From the NCBI GenBank assembly GCA_016789005.1, contig JAEURA010000204.1, positions 1 through 44,472 of the forward strand: DNA of 44,472 nucleotides, in the 5' to 3' direction. The position numbers and the translations under genes were made by a program. Origin of the DNA: Anaerolineae bacterium (GTDB lineage Bacteria > Chloroflexota > Anaerolineae > Aggregatilineales > Phototrophicaceae). Under the pieces are notes generated by a model. It made no database searches. It saw only the letters and a program-made list of their open reading frames with translations, and was not told the origin of the DNA. Below, in pieces: positions 24,683 through 32,636 of this stretch (the first letter of the stretch is position 1; each line of letters begins with the position of its first letter).

Positions 24683-24774
24683 CCGCTGACACCTTCTTCG
24701 CAGGAGAGGATAACCGCTGACTCAGCCCCTCTCTCATGGAGAGGGGCAGCTTGCGAAGCAAGCGGGGTGAGGTG
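24637..24774. repeat. Composite palindromic repeat between convergent genes
   Basis: The element is bounded by 12-bp inverted ends, cacctcaccccg (24637-24648) and its complement (24763-24774). Inside are two near-identical direct copies of cgcaggagaggata(g/a)ccgctgac (24668-24721), a 9-bp hairpin (24725-24733 with 24739-24747) and gcttg-cgaag-caagc (24749-24763). It overlaps the 3' end of the glycosyltransferase and ends 4 nt before the GH3 stop codon. There is no coding capacity for a transposase, so it looks like a non-autonomous dispersed element that may also serve as terminator. Confidence 0.7.
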
Positions 24775-24777
24775 AGG

Positions 24778-27117
24778 TCACGTGACCTCTGCCGGCGTCT
24801 CGTAGACCCGTTTCACCGCGCCGCCGCTCGCGATCTGGAATGACGCGCGTGCGCGGATGTCTGCCGACGATGTGCCGATCATGACCTCGACCGTGCCCGC
24901 TTCGAGCACGTGGTCGAGCGCCAGATTGAAGAAGCCGAGCTGTTCGACCGGCAGTCTGAAGACGACGGTCTGCTTCTGCTCCGGCTCAAGCTGCACCCGC
25001 TTGAAACCCTTGAGGATCTGCAGCGGACGGGTGACCCCGGAAACCTGTTGATGCGTGTAGAGCTGAACAACCTCGCTGCCCGCCCGCGCCCCAACGTTGG
25101 TCACGTCGATGGTGATGTTCACGGACTCGCCGGCGCTCGCCTGTGCCCGGTCCAGCCGCAGGTTGTCGAGCGCGAAACGGGTGTAGCTCAGACCGTAGCC
25201 GAAGGGGTAGAGCGGCTGATTGCTGGTCTCGACATATTCGCCCTTCCAGTGCGAGCGCCCTCCTGACGGGGGATGGCTGTAGAAGACCGGGACCTGCCCG
25301 ACTGTGCGCGGGAAGGAGATCGGCAGCTTGCCGCCGGGGTTGGAGTCTCCCCACAGGGTATCCACGATGGCGCGCCCGCCTTCTTCGCCGGGCAGCCAGC
25401 ATTCCAGGATCGCCGGGATCGCCTCCGCCATCCAGTTCAGCGTGACCGGGCGTCCGTTGACCAGCACCAGCACGACCGGCGTGCCCGTCTCGTAGACCGC
25501 CCGCACCAGCTGCTCCTGCACTCCCGGCAGATCGAGCACGGCGCGGTCACGGGCTTCGCCGCTGGTGCATTCGTCGGTCAAGCCGGCTTTATCGCCCATG
25601 ACCAGGATGGCGACCTCCGCCTGACGCGCCGCCTCGACGGCTTCGGCGAAACCATCCGTCGAAGGACCGCGCACGTCGCAGCCCTGGGCATAGTGGATGA
25701 CGGCGTCCTGCCGGGCTTCGCGCAGGGCTTCCAGCACGCTTTGCGCGGTGATGAAGTCGTCCGCCTCGCTGATCTCGCCGACCGGCGGCATGTGGAAGGT
25801 GTTTCTGCGCAGCATCATCTCCATGAGGGTTTCGATGTGCGCCGGGTAGGCGTAGTCGCCGAACAGGTTGCGCATGCTGTCGGCATTCGGTCCGATCACC
25901 GCGATGGATTTGAGGTCCTTGCTCAGCGGCAGCAGATCGCCCTCGTTGCGCAGCAGCACCAGCGAGTCGCGGGCGATCTGGCGCGCCAGGTCGCGCTCGG
26001 CGGGCAGGTCGAACTGCACGGCGTTGACATCGACGAACGGATTCTCGAACAGCCCCAGAGTGAATTTCTGGCGCAGCAGGCGCAGCACCGCTCGATCTAC
26101 CAGTTCCATCGGCACGCGCCCCGCTTCGACCGCCGCTTTGAGCGGTGCGCCAAAGGAGTCCGCCCCCGGCAGTTCGACATCCAGCCCGGCTTCCAGCGCC
26201 AGCCGCGCCGCCTCGGACTTGTCGCGCGCGATGTGATGGTACTCGTAGAGCTGGGTCACCGCGAAGTAGTCGGAGACGACCGTCCCGTCGAAGCCCCATT
26301 CCTCGCGCAGGATGTCGGTCAGCAGCAGCTCCGAACTGCCGCACGGCACGCCGTCGATTTCGTGATAGCCGTTCATGATCGACGCCAGTCTGGCGTCGCG
26401 CACCGCCGCCTCGAAGGGGTAGAGGTGAACTTCGCGCAGTTCGCGCGGCATGATGTGCGGCGGCGCCCAGTTCATGCCGCCTTCCGACATGCCATAGCCG
26501 ACGAAATGCTTGCCGGTGGCGACGACGCCGTCGCGCAGCGAGTCGCCCTGGATACCGCGCACGTAGGCGCAGCCCATCTGCGCGATCAGATAAGGGTCCT
26601 CGCCGAAGGTCTCTTCGGTGCGCCCCCAGCGGGCGTCGCGGGCGATGTCCAGCACCGGCGCGAGCGCATGATGCCCGCCGACTGACCGCATCTGCCGACG
26701 GATCACGTCCGCCATTGCTTCGACCAGCGCCGGCTCCCAGGTGCTCGCCACGCCGATCGCCTGTGGGAAGACCGTCGCCCCGGACGCCATGTAGCCGGAG
26801 CAGCACTCCTCGTGGATGACGGCGGGGATGCCCAGGCGGGTGTTCTCTTTCAGAAAACGCTGGATGGCGTTGTTCAGTTCAGCGCTCTGCCGGGGCGTGA
26901 CGTTGGTCGAACCGCCCACGCGGGTGACGTGCCCGATGCCCTGAGCAAACCGCGCGCGGGCTTTTGCAGGTGAGAACGTCACCCCATCGACCAGCTCATA
27001 CGCCCAGCAGCTGCCGATCTGTGCCAGCTTTTCGTCGAGCGTCAGACGCCCCAGCAGATCGGCGGCGCGCTCGTCAGACGAACGCGAAGAATCGAGGTAA
27101 AGCGGTTTGTCGGTCAT
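24778..27117 (-). CDS. GH3 family beta-glycosidase
   Basis: Codes for 779 residues from the ATG at 27117 (MTDKPLYLD); an upstream GTG at 27153 would add 12 residues but overlaps the candidate operator. No signal peptide, so probably cytoplasmic. Order: N-terminal (beta/alpha)8 domain with LLGRLTLDEKLAQIGS, GRTEETFGEDPYL, KHFVGYG and the nucleophile Asp in VVSDYFAV; then the alpha/beta sandwich (LVLLRNEGDLLPLSKDL, IAVIGPNADSMRNLFGDYAYP) that carries the acid/base; then the fibronectin III-like C-terminal domain (VTNVGARAGSEVVQLYTHQ). Typical substrates are beta-glucosides or xylosides of imported oligosaccharides. Two LacI-operator-like sites upstream suggest sugar-responsive repression. Confidence 0.94.
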   Translation of the reverse strand: MTDKPLYLDSSRSSDERAADLLGRLTLDEKLAQIGSCWAYELVDGVTFSPAKARARFAQGIGHVTRVGGSTNVTPRQSAELNNAIQRFLKENTRLGIPAVIHEECCSGYMASGATVFPQAIGVASTWEPALVEAMADVIRRQMRSVGGHHALAPVLDIARDARWGRTEETFGEDPYLIAQMGCAYVRGIQGDSLRDGVVATGKHFVGYGMSEGGMNWAPPHIMPRELREVHLYPFEAAVRDARLASIMNGYHEIDGVPCGSSELLLTDILREEWGFDGTVVSDYFAVTQLYEYHHIARDKSEAARLALEAGLDVELPGADSFGAPLKAAVEAGRVPMELVDRAVLRLLRQKFTLGLFENPFVDVNAVQFDLPAERDLARQIARDSLVLLRNEGDLLPLSKDLKSIAVIGPNADSMRNLFGDYAYPAHIETLMEMMLRRNTFHMPPVGEISEADDFITAQSVLEALREARQDAVIHYAQGCDVRGPSTDGFAEAVEAARQAEVAILVMGDKAGLTDECTSGEARDRAVLDLPGVQEQLVRAVYETGTPVVLVLVNGRPVTLNWMAEAIPAILECWLPGEEGGRAIVDTLWGDSNPGGKLPISFPRTVGQVPVFYSHPPSGGRSHWKGEYVETSNQPLYPFGYGLSYTRFALDNLRLDRAQASAGESVNITIDVTNVGARAGSEVVQLYTHQQVSGVTRPLQILKGFKRVQLEPEQKQTVVFRLPVEQLGFFNLALDHVLEAGTVEVMIGTSSADIRARASFQIASGGAVKRVYETPAEVT

Positions 27118-27130
27118 TGGAAACCCTATC

Positions 27131-27144
27131 TGCAAGCGTTTGAG
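27131..27144. promoter_or_regulatory. Proximal LacI-type operator-like half of a pair
   Basis: tgcaagcgtttgag carries the 12-base core tgcaagcgtttg identical to the distal site at 27239-27250. It lies 14 bp before the GH3 start codon, where a bound repressor would block transcription or elongation. The right arm is less complete than in the distal copy. Confidence 0.45.
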
Positions 27145-27237
27145 GACAGCCACCCAGGTCGGCGCAGGAATGCGGACGAATGAGCGAAGATGAGCACTAC
27201 AGATGTTTTAGTTGACGAAAATATGCCCAACTGCAAA

Positions 27238-27253
27238 TTGCAAGCGTTTGCAA
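27238..27253. promoter_or_regulatory. Distal LacI-family operator-like palindrome
   Basis: ttgcaagcgtttgcaa is an almost perfect 16-bp palindrome with a central CG, the hallmark of LacI/GalR-family operators. Its centre is 108 bp from that of the proximal copy, a spacing that would allow looping. It lies upstream of the GH3 gene and about 230 nt before the divergent lipoprotein gene. No LacI-family gene is in the window. Confidence 0.55.
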
Positions 27254-27314
27254 GAAACTATAACAACAATTCGCGCGCGAGTCAACAGATTAGTGCGCAC
27301 CAAGACCGAAGTGA

Positions 27315-27398
27315 GGTCTCGTATTCCTTCAATGGGCAAGCGGGCGAGCCGCCGGCTCGCCCGGGTAGTAGAGGAGACACGGCGAGTCTCCCGCTCGC
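27315..27398. repeat. Dispersed palindromic intergenic repeat, copy 1
   Basis: It begins ggtctcgtattccttc, contains the perfect 9-bp hairpin gggcgagcc-gcc-ggctcgccc, a gtagtagaggagac segment and ends gagtctcccgctcg. The same order of blocks occurs at 33719-33807. It occupies most of the gap between the distal operator and the lipoprotein gene. No ORF of its own; the function is unknown. Confidence 0.75.
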
Positions 27399-27434
27399 AG
27401 AGCATTGATGACTAAGTATTTGAGGACTTCAGCC

Positions 27435-27440
27435 TATAAT
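27435..27440 (+). promoter_or_regulatory. TATAAT -10 box of the lipoprotein gene
   Basis: A perfect TATAAT lies 31 nt before the ATG at 27471 in an AT-richer stretch. No convincing -35 is at 16-19 bp. The box supports the downstream ATG over in-frame starts at 27405-27408. Confidence 0.4.
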
Positions 27441-27470
27441 AAACAAACGAGACTGCGGTTGGGCTGGAAA

Positions 27471-28826
27471 ATGATGGGCACAAAAACACCTCTGCATTTC
27501 GCGCTGATGTCCTTATTCATCCTGCTGCTGGCAAACTGTTCTTCCCCGACAGATCAGCCGCCCACTCCTTCCAATGGCGGAATACGAACTGGTGAGGGCA
27601 GCAGCCCGGTCGGCAGCCGCGTGAACATTGTAATCGAGTCCGTCGAAATCCATCAACTGCCGTTTGACATCATCGACGGCGACGCGGCACAAATGCAGCT
27701 GATCGTGTTCTGGAGCGATAGCTGGCTGCTGGACCGGTATACGAGCTACTTCGGCAACAATGCCGTCACAATTCACGCCGGAGACGTGATCAGCGACCTG
27801 GGCGCTGGCTACGTTGGTTTCTTACCGGATCAGGTTGAGGATGAGGTTTATGTCTGGATCATCGCGGTCGATAGTGATGATCGTGAGATGTTAGTTGATG
27901 TGGGCGCTGGACTGCTGCTCGACGAGTTCGGACAGCAGGTAGAACACTGGGTAGAGCGCCGAATTGCGCAAACGACGGCGCGCACGAACATTGTCTCGTT
28001 AGTCGTCAGCACCATGCTCGATGTACTTTATTCGGTTGTAGAACAGCCGGACCTCATCGGTCAGCAGGCGTTTCTCTTGCTGCGTGATGAGGGATGGAAC
28101 AGCGGAAACTATCAGCTTTCGACCGATGATGGAGGGATGACCATCCACTATCGTGTCGAAGTTGTGCCTGCTCAAAGCGTTGCTGTTGAGGTAACGAGTC
28201 CGCCCAGCACTCCACCCACGCCTCGGGCAACCACGCGACCGACGAATACCCGTTTGCCGCAGCCTACGACGAACGGCAGCCTCTGGCTAAATGGGACAAT
28301 CGACACGGCAAGGCTGAATCTGCGTCACCTTCCAAGCGTTGATTCCTATGTAGTTTACCGCGTCTCCCAATATGATCGGGTTCGCGTTATCGGTCGAAAT
28401 GCCTCCTCAGATTGGGCATTGATCGACGCCGGCATTGTGGGATGGGTGAACGCAGATTATGTTGTCATCGAGGGTGATTTATCCCGTCTCCCGTTAATAA
28501 CCAACCCGTCTCAATATCCTGAGCCAGTACTCCCCATCAGTTTCGTCTGTCCTGGGGCGAATGGTCCGAATTTCAAGATCGGAGACCGGTTTGTTGTCCC
28601 CTATGGAGATGGACCGAGCGGGGTATTCAACGAACCTGGACGAGAACCGGTCGTCGGACGAGTTCCAGAAGGGGTTGGCGGGCGCATCATGGGCGCACAA
28701 GTCTGCGCTGACGCTCCAGACAATCGCTATCTGATCTGGTATTACGTCGAGACGGACAACGGGCTAAAAGGCTATATGAACGAGAGTTACGCAGAAACGC
28801 CGATCAAGGCTATTGTGCCGGATTGA
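27471..28826 (+). CDS. SH3b-domain lipoprotein
   Basis: Codes for 451 residues from the ATG at 27471, chosen because it directly starts a lipoprotein signal peptide with lipobox LLAN-C23 and lies after a TATAAT box. The mature protein has a Ser/Pro/Asn-rich tether, a beta-rich domain of about 190 residues (VNIVIESVEIHQLPFDIIDGD; a CARDB or Ca-channel-like IESVE start), a Thr-Pro linker, and an SH3b domain (LNLRHLPSVDSYVVYRVSQ to GWVNADYVVIEG), followed by a C-terminal region with two Cys and a second SH3b-like strand set. SH3b domains bind peptidoglycan or peptides. GC content is low for this window: 26 of 60 bases at 27841-27900. This may indicate transfer. Flanked by a dispersed repeat and a hairpin. 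Confidence 0.85.
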   Translation: MMGTKTPLHFALMSLFILLLANCSSPTDQPPTPSNGGIRTGEGSSPVGSRVNIVIESVEIHQLPFDIIDGDAAQMQLIVFWSDSWLLDRYTSYFGNNAVTIHAGDVISDLGAGYVGFLPDQVEDEVYVWIIAVDSDDREMLVDVGAGLLLDEFGQQVEHWVERRIAQTTARTNIVSLVVSTMLDVLYSVVEQPDLIGQQAFLLLRDEGWNSGNYQLSTDDGGMTIHYRVEVVPAQSVAVEVTSPPSTPPTPRATTRPTNTRLPQPTTNGSLWLNGTIDTARLNLRHLPSVDSYVVYRVSQYDRVRVIGRNASSDWALIDAGIVGWVNADYVVIEGDLSRLPLITNPSQYPEPVLPISFVCPGANGPNFKIGDRFVVPYGDGPSGVFNEPGREPVVGRVPEGVGGRIMGAQVCADAPDNRYLIWYYVETDNGLKGYMNESYAETPIKAIVPD

Positions 28827-28846
28827 ACGGATCGTTTCTGGAAGAA

Positions 28847-28878
28847 CCGGTGGGACATAGAGGCTCGTGTCCCACCGG
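28847..28878. terminator. Bidirectional hairpin between convergent genes
   Basis: A 10-bp perfect stem, ccggtgggac (28847-28856) with its complement at 28869-28878, has a 12-nt loop. It lies 20 nt after the lipoprotein stop and 24 nt after (on the minus strand) the kinase-HEAT-TM stop. No strong U-run follows on either side. Confidence 0.6.
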
Positions 28879-28902
28879 CAAAAGTCCCGTCTCTCGTCGT
28901 AT

Positions 28903-31023
28903 TTACCCCGCGGTCGCGGGCTGCGGCTCGACCTCGGTTGGTGTCGGCGCTGGCGGCGGCGCAGCAGCGGGTGGGATGCTCACAGACGCAGGACGACGGC
29001 GGCGCAGCAGCGCCCACGCCTGGGCGATGAGCGTCGGTAGGTACGCCCCGATGCCCATCAGCAGCGCCATGACGAAGGCATAGTTATTGATATGATCGCC
29101 CTGCCGTGTGTAGATCAGCGGTGGGGCGAACTGCTCCCAGGTCACGTAAATCGGCAGGTAGATCGAGGCGGCGGCGAACAGCATGGCGATCACCGCCGGC
29201 AGGTTGAACGCCGAGCGCAGCACGAAAGCCGCCGCGAAGCCCAGTGCCCCCGCCTGCACGCTGCTGACCGAGAACAGCCCCAGCACCGACAGGTTCGTAG
29301 AGGCGTCCGGTTCGAAGTACAGGAAGAACCAGGTGAAGACGTTCCACACCAGCAGCCCGGTCAGGTAGCCCAGCCCGGCGCTGACGATCAGCCTCGCCCA
29401 CCAGTGCCAGAAGCCGCGCAGGCGTTCGACCAGCGCGCCCGCCAGCAGCACCACCAGCCCGATCACCAGACCGACCGTCGCGCCGGTCGAGAGCGACTTG
29501 CCCCAGCGTTCGGCGAAGAAGATCGCGGCGCTGGAAATCTGCGAATAGGCGTACCACCAGAACGCCGCCGCCCCGAACAGGAAACCGGAGGCGTAGCGCA
29601 GGAACAGACCGAGCGGGTTTTCCGTGAGACGCCGCCAGGTGTTATCCAGCCAGGCGAAGAGCCGTGCACCCCGGCTGACCGAGGCGGGAAGCTGCGGCGC
29701 TTCATCGCGGATGTACGCCAGGGCGCGCAGCGCACCGCGTTCCCCCTTGCGCTGGCGGTCGGCGATCTCTTTGATGGCGACTTCCGAGCGGATGCGCCCG
29801 ATGGCGCGGGCGGCGCGTTCGCGGGTGGCGTGATTGTCGGCTTCCAGCGCCAGGGTTGCCAGCACTTCGTCGATTTCTGAACCGAAAATCTCGGCGCGCC
29901 AGTCGGAAGGAGCCGTCAGCCGCAGGCTGTTGCGCGCCGTCGTCAGCAGGTTGGCGAAGCGCGGACCCGCAGCTTTGACATCCTGATGGGCGCGGGCGAA
30001 GCGGGCGCGTTTTTCCAGGACCTGGATGGCGGCGATCTGCGCCCCTTCGTTGGTGTCACTCTGAAGCGTCTGCGCGACCAGGCGGGCGATCTGCGGCGGA
30101 TCGGCATCCGGCAGGTCCTCCAGGCGGCTCAGCGCCCGCACACGCGCCGGCGCGCTTTCGCTGCGAATGGCGTGCAGGCAGACCTTGCGGCGTCCGTCGT
30201 CATCGACCAGCGCCCACCAGGCGGCGATGTCCTGGTCGTATTCCAGCGCCCCGCGCAGCATCATCTCTCTGCCCGATTGATCGATGCTCAGGGCGTTCTT
30301 TTCGGCGTTCAGATAGTAGTCGTTGATCAGCATGAAATGGGTGATGCCGAGCAGGAAACGCCCCTGCCCGTGCATCCATGCCCGGTGCGCGCGATTGTAA
30401 ATATCGACCGCCTCGCGCAGCGCCATCGCTTCTGGGCTGAGGTCATAGACGGCGCTGAAGTCGTCCAGCCCGCCCAGGTCGAGCTGAGTCGTGCGCTCGC
30501 CGGGGACGATGCGGTCTTTCGGACCGGTGATCAAGCCATCGACCGGACCGGAGATGAGCGCGTCCAGGTCGGTGTTGAGGTTCAGTTCCGGCTTGGTGCG
30601 GGTGATCAGGTTATCCAGCGAGTCCGAAAGCAGGTCGCTGTCGAGCCGCGCCGTCGCCGTGTCCAGGTCGTCGGGGCGCGCCGGACGCCGCTCCGCCGGG
30701 CGTACCAGGATGCCAGAGACGGGCGCGGGGGTCTTTTCCAGCGCCGCTTCCAGCGAAACCACGATGTCGCCGAGCGTCGCCGGGCGCTTGCCCGGATCGA
30801 CATGAGTGCCGCCGCGCAGCACGGTGGTGAACTGCCCCGGCAGTTCGCGGCGCATTTTGTCGATGGCGGGCAGCGATTCGTTGAGCTGAATCTGCTTGAG
30901 CGCCAGGGGAACGGTCGCATCGAACGGCAGCTGACCGGTCAGCATGTGGAAGACCATGACGGAGAAGCTGAAGATGTCCGCCCGGTGGTCCAGCACCTCG
31001 CTGGTGAGTTGTTCCGGAGCCAT
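28903..31023 (-). CDS. C-terminal part of a Ser/Thr kinase-HEAT-TM protein, cut off by an amber codon
   Basis: Codes for 706 residues starting MAPEQL, which is kinase subdomain VIII; it is in the same frame as the preceding fragment and separated from it only by a TAG. Residues 1-95 complete the kinase C-lobe (DIFSFSVMVFHMLTGQLPF, DPGKRPATLGDI). About 100-190 is a Pro/Asp-rich linker, 190-450 a helical region with HEAT-like repeats (APARVRALSRLEDLPDADPPQIARLVA), and 470-650 holds about six TM helices, followed by a Pro/Ala-rich tail. The ATG is the native internal Met, without a ribosome site of its own beyond AGGGTCC-like sequence, so independent translation is doubtful. Either a pseudogene, a readthrough protein or a sequencing error. 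Confidence 0.8.
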   Translation of the reverse strand: MAPEQLTSEVLDHRADIFSFSVMVFHMLTGQLPFDATVPLALKQIQLNESLPAIDKMRRELPGQFTTVLRGGTHVDPGKRPATLGDIVVSLEAALEKTPAPVSGILVRPAERRPARPDDLDTATARLDSDLLSDSLDNLITRTKPELNLNTDLDALISGPVDGLITGPKDRIVPGERTTQLDLGGLDDFSAVYDLSPEAMALREAVDIYNRAHRAWMHGQGRFLLGITHFMLINDYYLNAEKNALSIDQSGREMMLRGALEYDQDIAAWWALVDDDGRRKVCLHAIRSESAPARVRALSRLEDLPDADPPQIARLVAQTLQSDTNEGAQIAAIQVLEKRARFARAHQDVKAAGPRFANLLTTARNSLRLTAPSDWRAEIFGSEIDEVLATLALEADNHATRERAARAIGRIRSEVAIKEIADRQRKGERGALRALAYIRDEAPQLPASVSRGARLFAWLDNTWRRLTENPLGLFLRYASGFLFGAAAFWWYAYSQISSAAIFFAERWGKSLSTGATVGLVIGLVVLLAGALVERLRGFWHWWARLIVSAGLGYLTGLLVWNVFTWFFLYFEPDASTNLSVLGLFSVSSVQAGALGFAAAFVLRSAFNLPAVIAMLFAAASIYLPIYVTWEQFAPPLIYTRQGDHINNYAFVMALLMGIGAYLPTLIAQAWALLRRRRPASVSIPPAAAPPPAPTPTEVEPQPATAG

Positions 31024-31026
31024 CTA
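31024..31026 (-). other. In-frame amber codon in the kinase activation segment
   Basis: TAG on the minus strand (cta on the plus strand) sits between CTC CTC and ATG GCT CCG GAA. The reading frame continues without any shift for 706 codons to a normal stop at 28903. Both flanks keep the codon bias of neighbouring genes, so the lesion looks recent or artefactual. The missing residue is the Tyr of GTxxYMAPE. Confidence 0.9.
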
Positions 31027-31548
31027 GAGGAGGGTCCCAGAACCGGGATTAGCGGCGCGTCCCTCTGGACCCAGCACGGCAGCCAGCCCGAAGTCGGCGA
31101 GATAGGGCTGACGGTAGCTGTCGAGCAGGATGTTCGACGGTTTGAGGTCGAGGTGGATCACCTGGTTGGAGTGGGCGTAGTCGAGGGCGTGGGCGACCAG
31201 CCGCGCCAGCCGCAGCGTCTCCTCGACCGACATTGGTCCCTCTTCCAGCAGATCTTCCAGCGACCCGCCGGAGACGTAGCGCATGACGATGTAGAGCTGT
31301 CCCTCGTATTCACCGAATTCGTAGATCGGCAGAATGTGCGGGTGTTCCAGGCTGGCGATGGTCCGCGCCTCGCGTTCGAACAGGCGGACGGGGTTCACGT
31401 CCTGCGACAGATCGCGCGCCACCGTCTTGATGGCGACGGTGCGGTTCAGGCGTTTATCGCGCGCCGACCAGACATCCGCCATGCCGCCGCGCCCGATGTG
31501 TTCGATGACGCGGTACTGACTGAATTCAGTCCCGACTTCCATTCCCAT
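31024..31548 (-). CDS. N-terminal part of the Ser/Thr protein kinase (Hanks type), ending in an amber codon
   Basis: Codes for 174 residues: glycine-rich loop IGRGGMADVW (18-27), VAIK with K41, the helix-C Glu region FEREARTIASLEH, the catalytic loop H132-L-D134-LKPSN, the metal-binding DFG (152-154) and an activation segment ending PGSGTLL, followed by TAG and then MAPEQL in frame. Intact homologues read GT-x-x-Y-MAPE, so the stop replaces the invariant-type Tyr and differs from TAC/TAT by one base. The catalytic HRD is HLD, a non-RD kinase. As written the fragment lacks most of the C-lobe and should not fold as an active kinase. Joined with the downstream frame it would be an 881-codon bacterial Ser/Thr kinase. 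Confidence 0.85.
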   Translation of the reverse strand: MGMEVGTEFSQYRVIEHIGRGGMADVWSARDKRLNRTVAIKTVARDLSQDVNPVRLFEREARTIASLEHPHILPIYEFGEYEGQLYIVMRYVSGGSLEDLLEEGPMSVEETLRLARLVAHALDYAHSNQVIHLDLKPSNILLDSYRQPYLADFGLAAVLGPEGRAANPGSGTLL

Positions 31549-31620
31549 GATGTGCGCTCTTCAGCAATACCGGTATGCCGTTCAGTATAACGGAAAAACC
31601 GGTGGCGCGGAAACGCGACA

Positions 31621-32496
31621 TCACCCGGCGTCGAAACGGTACAGCCCGCAGTCGATCACCGGCTCGTAGCCGATCTGCTGGTAAATCTTGTTGGAGGTCG
31701 GGTTGCGCAGATCGGTGTACAGGAAGCAGAATTTTCGCCCGCTTTCCAGCAGAAGCCGGCTGACTTCCGCCGTAGCGGCGCTGCCATAGCCGCGCCCACG
31801 CTTCTCTGGCGGCGTGTAGACCGGTCCGATGCGCATGCCGTTGGGGGTCGGTCCGCCGTTGCATGCCATCGAGACGCAGCCGCCGTTCGCCGCGTCTTCC
31901 CACAGATAGGTCCCGCGATCCTGCGCATCAAGGGCGCTGTCGAACCACGTTTCGAACCGATCCAGAGGCGTCACCGCCGCGCCAAATGCCTCCGCCTCGA
32001 ATGCCTTCATCCATGCGACAAAGCGCTGCCTGTCGCCGGAGTTCGCTCGGCGCAGCATGCCGGGCACGCCGACCGGCGGGCGCACCTGCGATATCTGATA
32101 GATGCGCTCCGGCATTTCCAGACGGGCAGGCGCGCCGGTCAGCGCTGTCCAGCGTTCGGCGAACTGCTGCGATACGGCGATCACGCTCTGCACACCGGGG
32201 AGAGTCCCATATTCCTGATGCGCGTCGCGCGCCACCAGGTCCAGCGCTTCCGGGTGGTCGGTCAGCGACAGGATGATGTCGCGCGGGGGTGTGCGCAGCG
32301 CAGTCAGGACGATCTCGCCCGCCTCATCTTCGACGAGCGCCATGTAGGTTGGCTGCGCGCTGTACTGGTTGAGGTTGTGAATCTGCCCGACGGTGATGCC
32401 GATGCTCAGGCAGTGCGCGGCTTCATGGCGCATCCAGAAGGACTCGGCACGGGCGTAGAACTGAGCGGCGTCCGTAAAACGGTTGAGTTTCAGCAT
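31621..32496 (-). CDS. GNAT-family N-acetyltransferase
   Basis: Codes for 291 residues; ATG at 32496 with AGGG close upstream. The C-terminal half (about 150-285) is a GNAT domain: beta-strand 4 GPVYTPPEKRGRGYGSA with the acetyl-CoA pyrophosphate loop R/Q-x-x-G-x-G/A (RGRGYG), then the helix AEVSRLLLESG and the terminal FLYTDLRNPTSNKIYQQIGYEPV, typical of the family. The N-terminal half (SFWMRHEAAHCLSIGI to DIILSLTDHPEAL) is a degenerate GNAT-like domain as in two-domain members. The substrate is unknown. It shares the strand of the kinase gene and ends 72 nt upstream of it. Confidence 0.88.
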   Translation of the reverse strand: MLKLNRFTDAAQFYARAESFWMRHEAAHCLSIGITVGQIHNLNQYSAQPTYMALVEDEAGEIVLTALRTPPRDIILSLTDHPEALDLVARDAHQEYGTLPGVQSVIAVSQQFAERWTALTGAPARLEMPERIYQISQVRPPVGVPGMLRRANSGDRQRFVAWMKAFEAEAFGAAVTPLDRFETWFDSALDAQDRGTYLWEDAANGGCVSMACNGGPTPNGMRIGPVYTPPEKRGRGYGSAATAEVSRLLLESGRKFCFLYTDLRNPTSNKIYQQIGYEPVIDCGLYRFDAG

Positions 32497-32636
32497 GATA
32501 CCCTGCCCTCAATGACAAACCTCATGGAAATGGTGTGTACTTCGTCACCCCGCAGCCGCCGGTCCTTGACCCGCATTTTTCGCGGAACGACAATGCTGGC
32601 GTCAATCTCAATGCCAGATCAGGAAACGGACCGCCC

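Noticed and set aside
24637..24774. Insertion sequence
   Set aside because: Inverted ends exist but the element is about 138 bp with no transposase frame and no confirmed target duplication.
27405..27470. Longer start for the SH3b lipoprotein at 27405 (TTG) or 27408 (ATG)
   Set aside because: It would put 22 extra residues before a perfect lipoprotein signal peptide and starts upstream of the TATAAT box.
31024..31026. Pyrrolysine recoding of the kinase TAG
   Set aside because: The residue replaced is a structural Tyr in a kinase, not a methylamine methyltransferase Lys, and no pyl genes are seen here.
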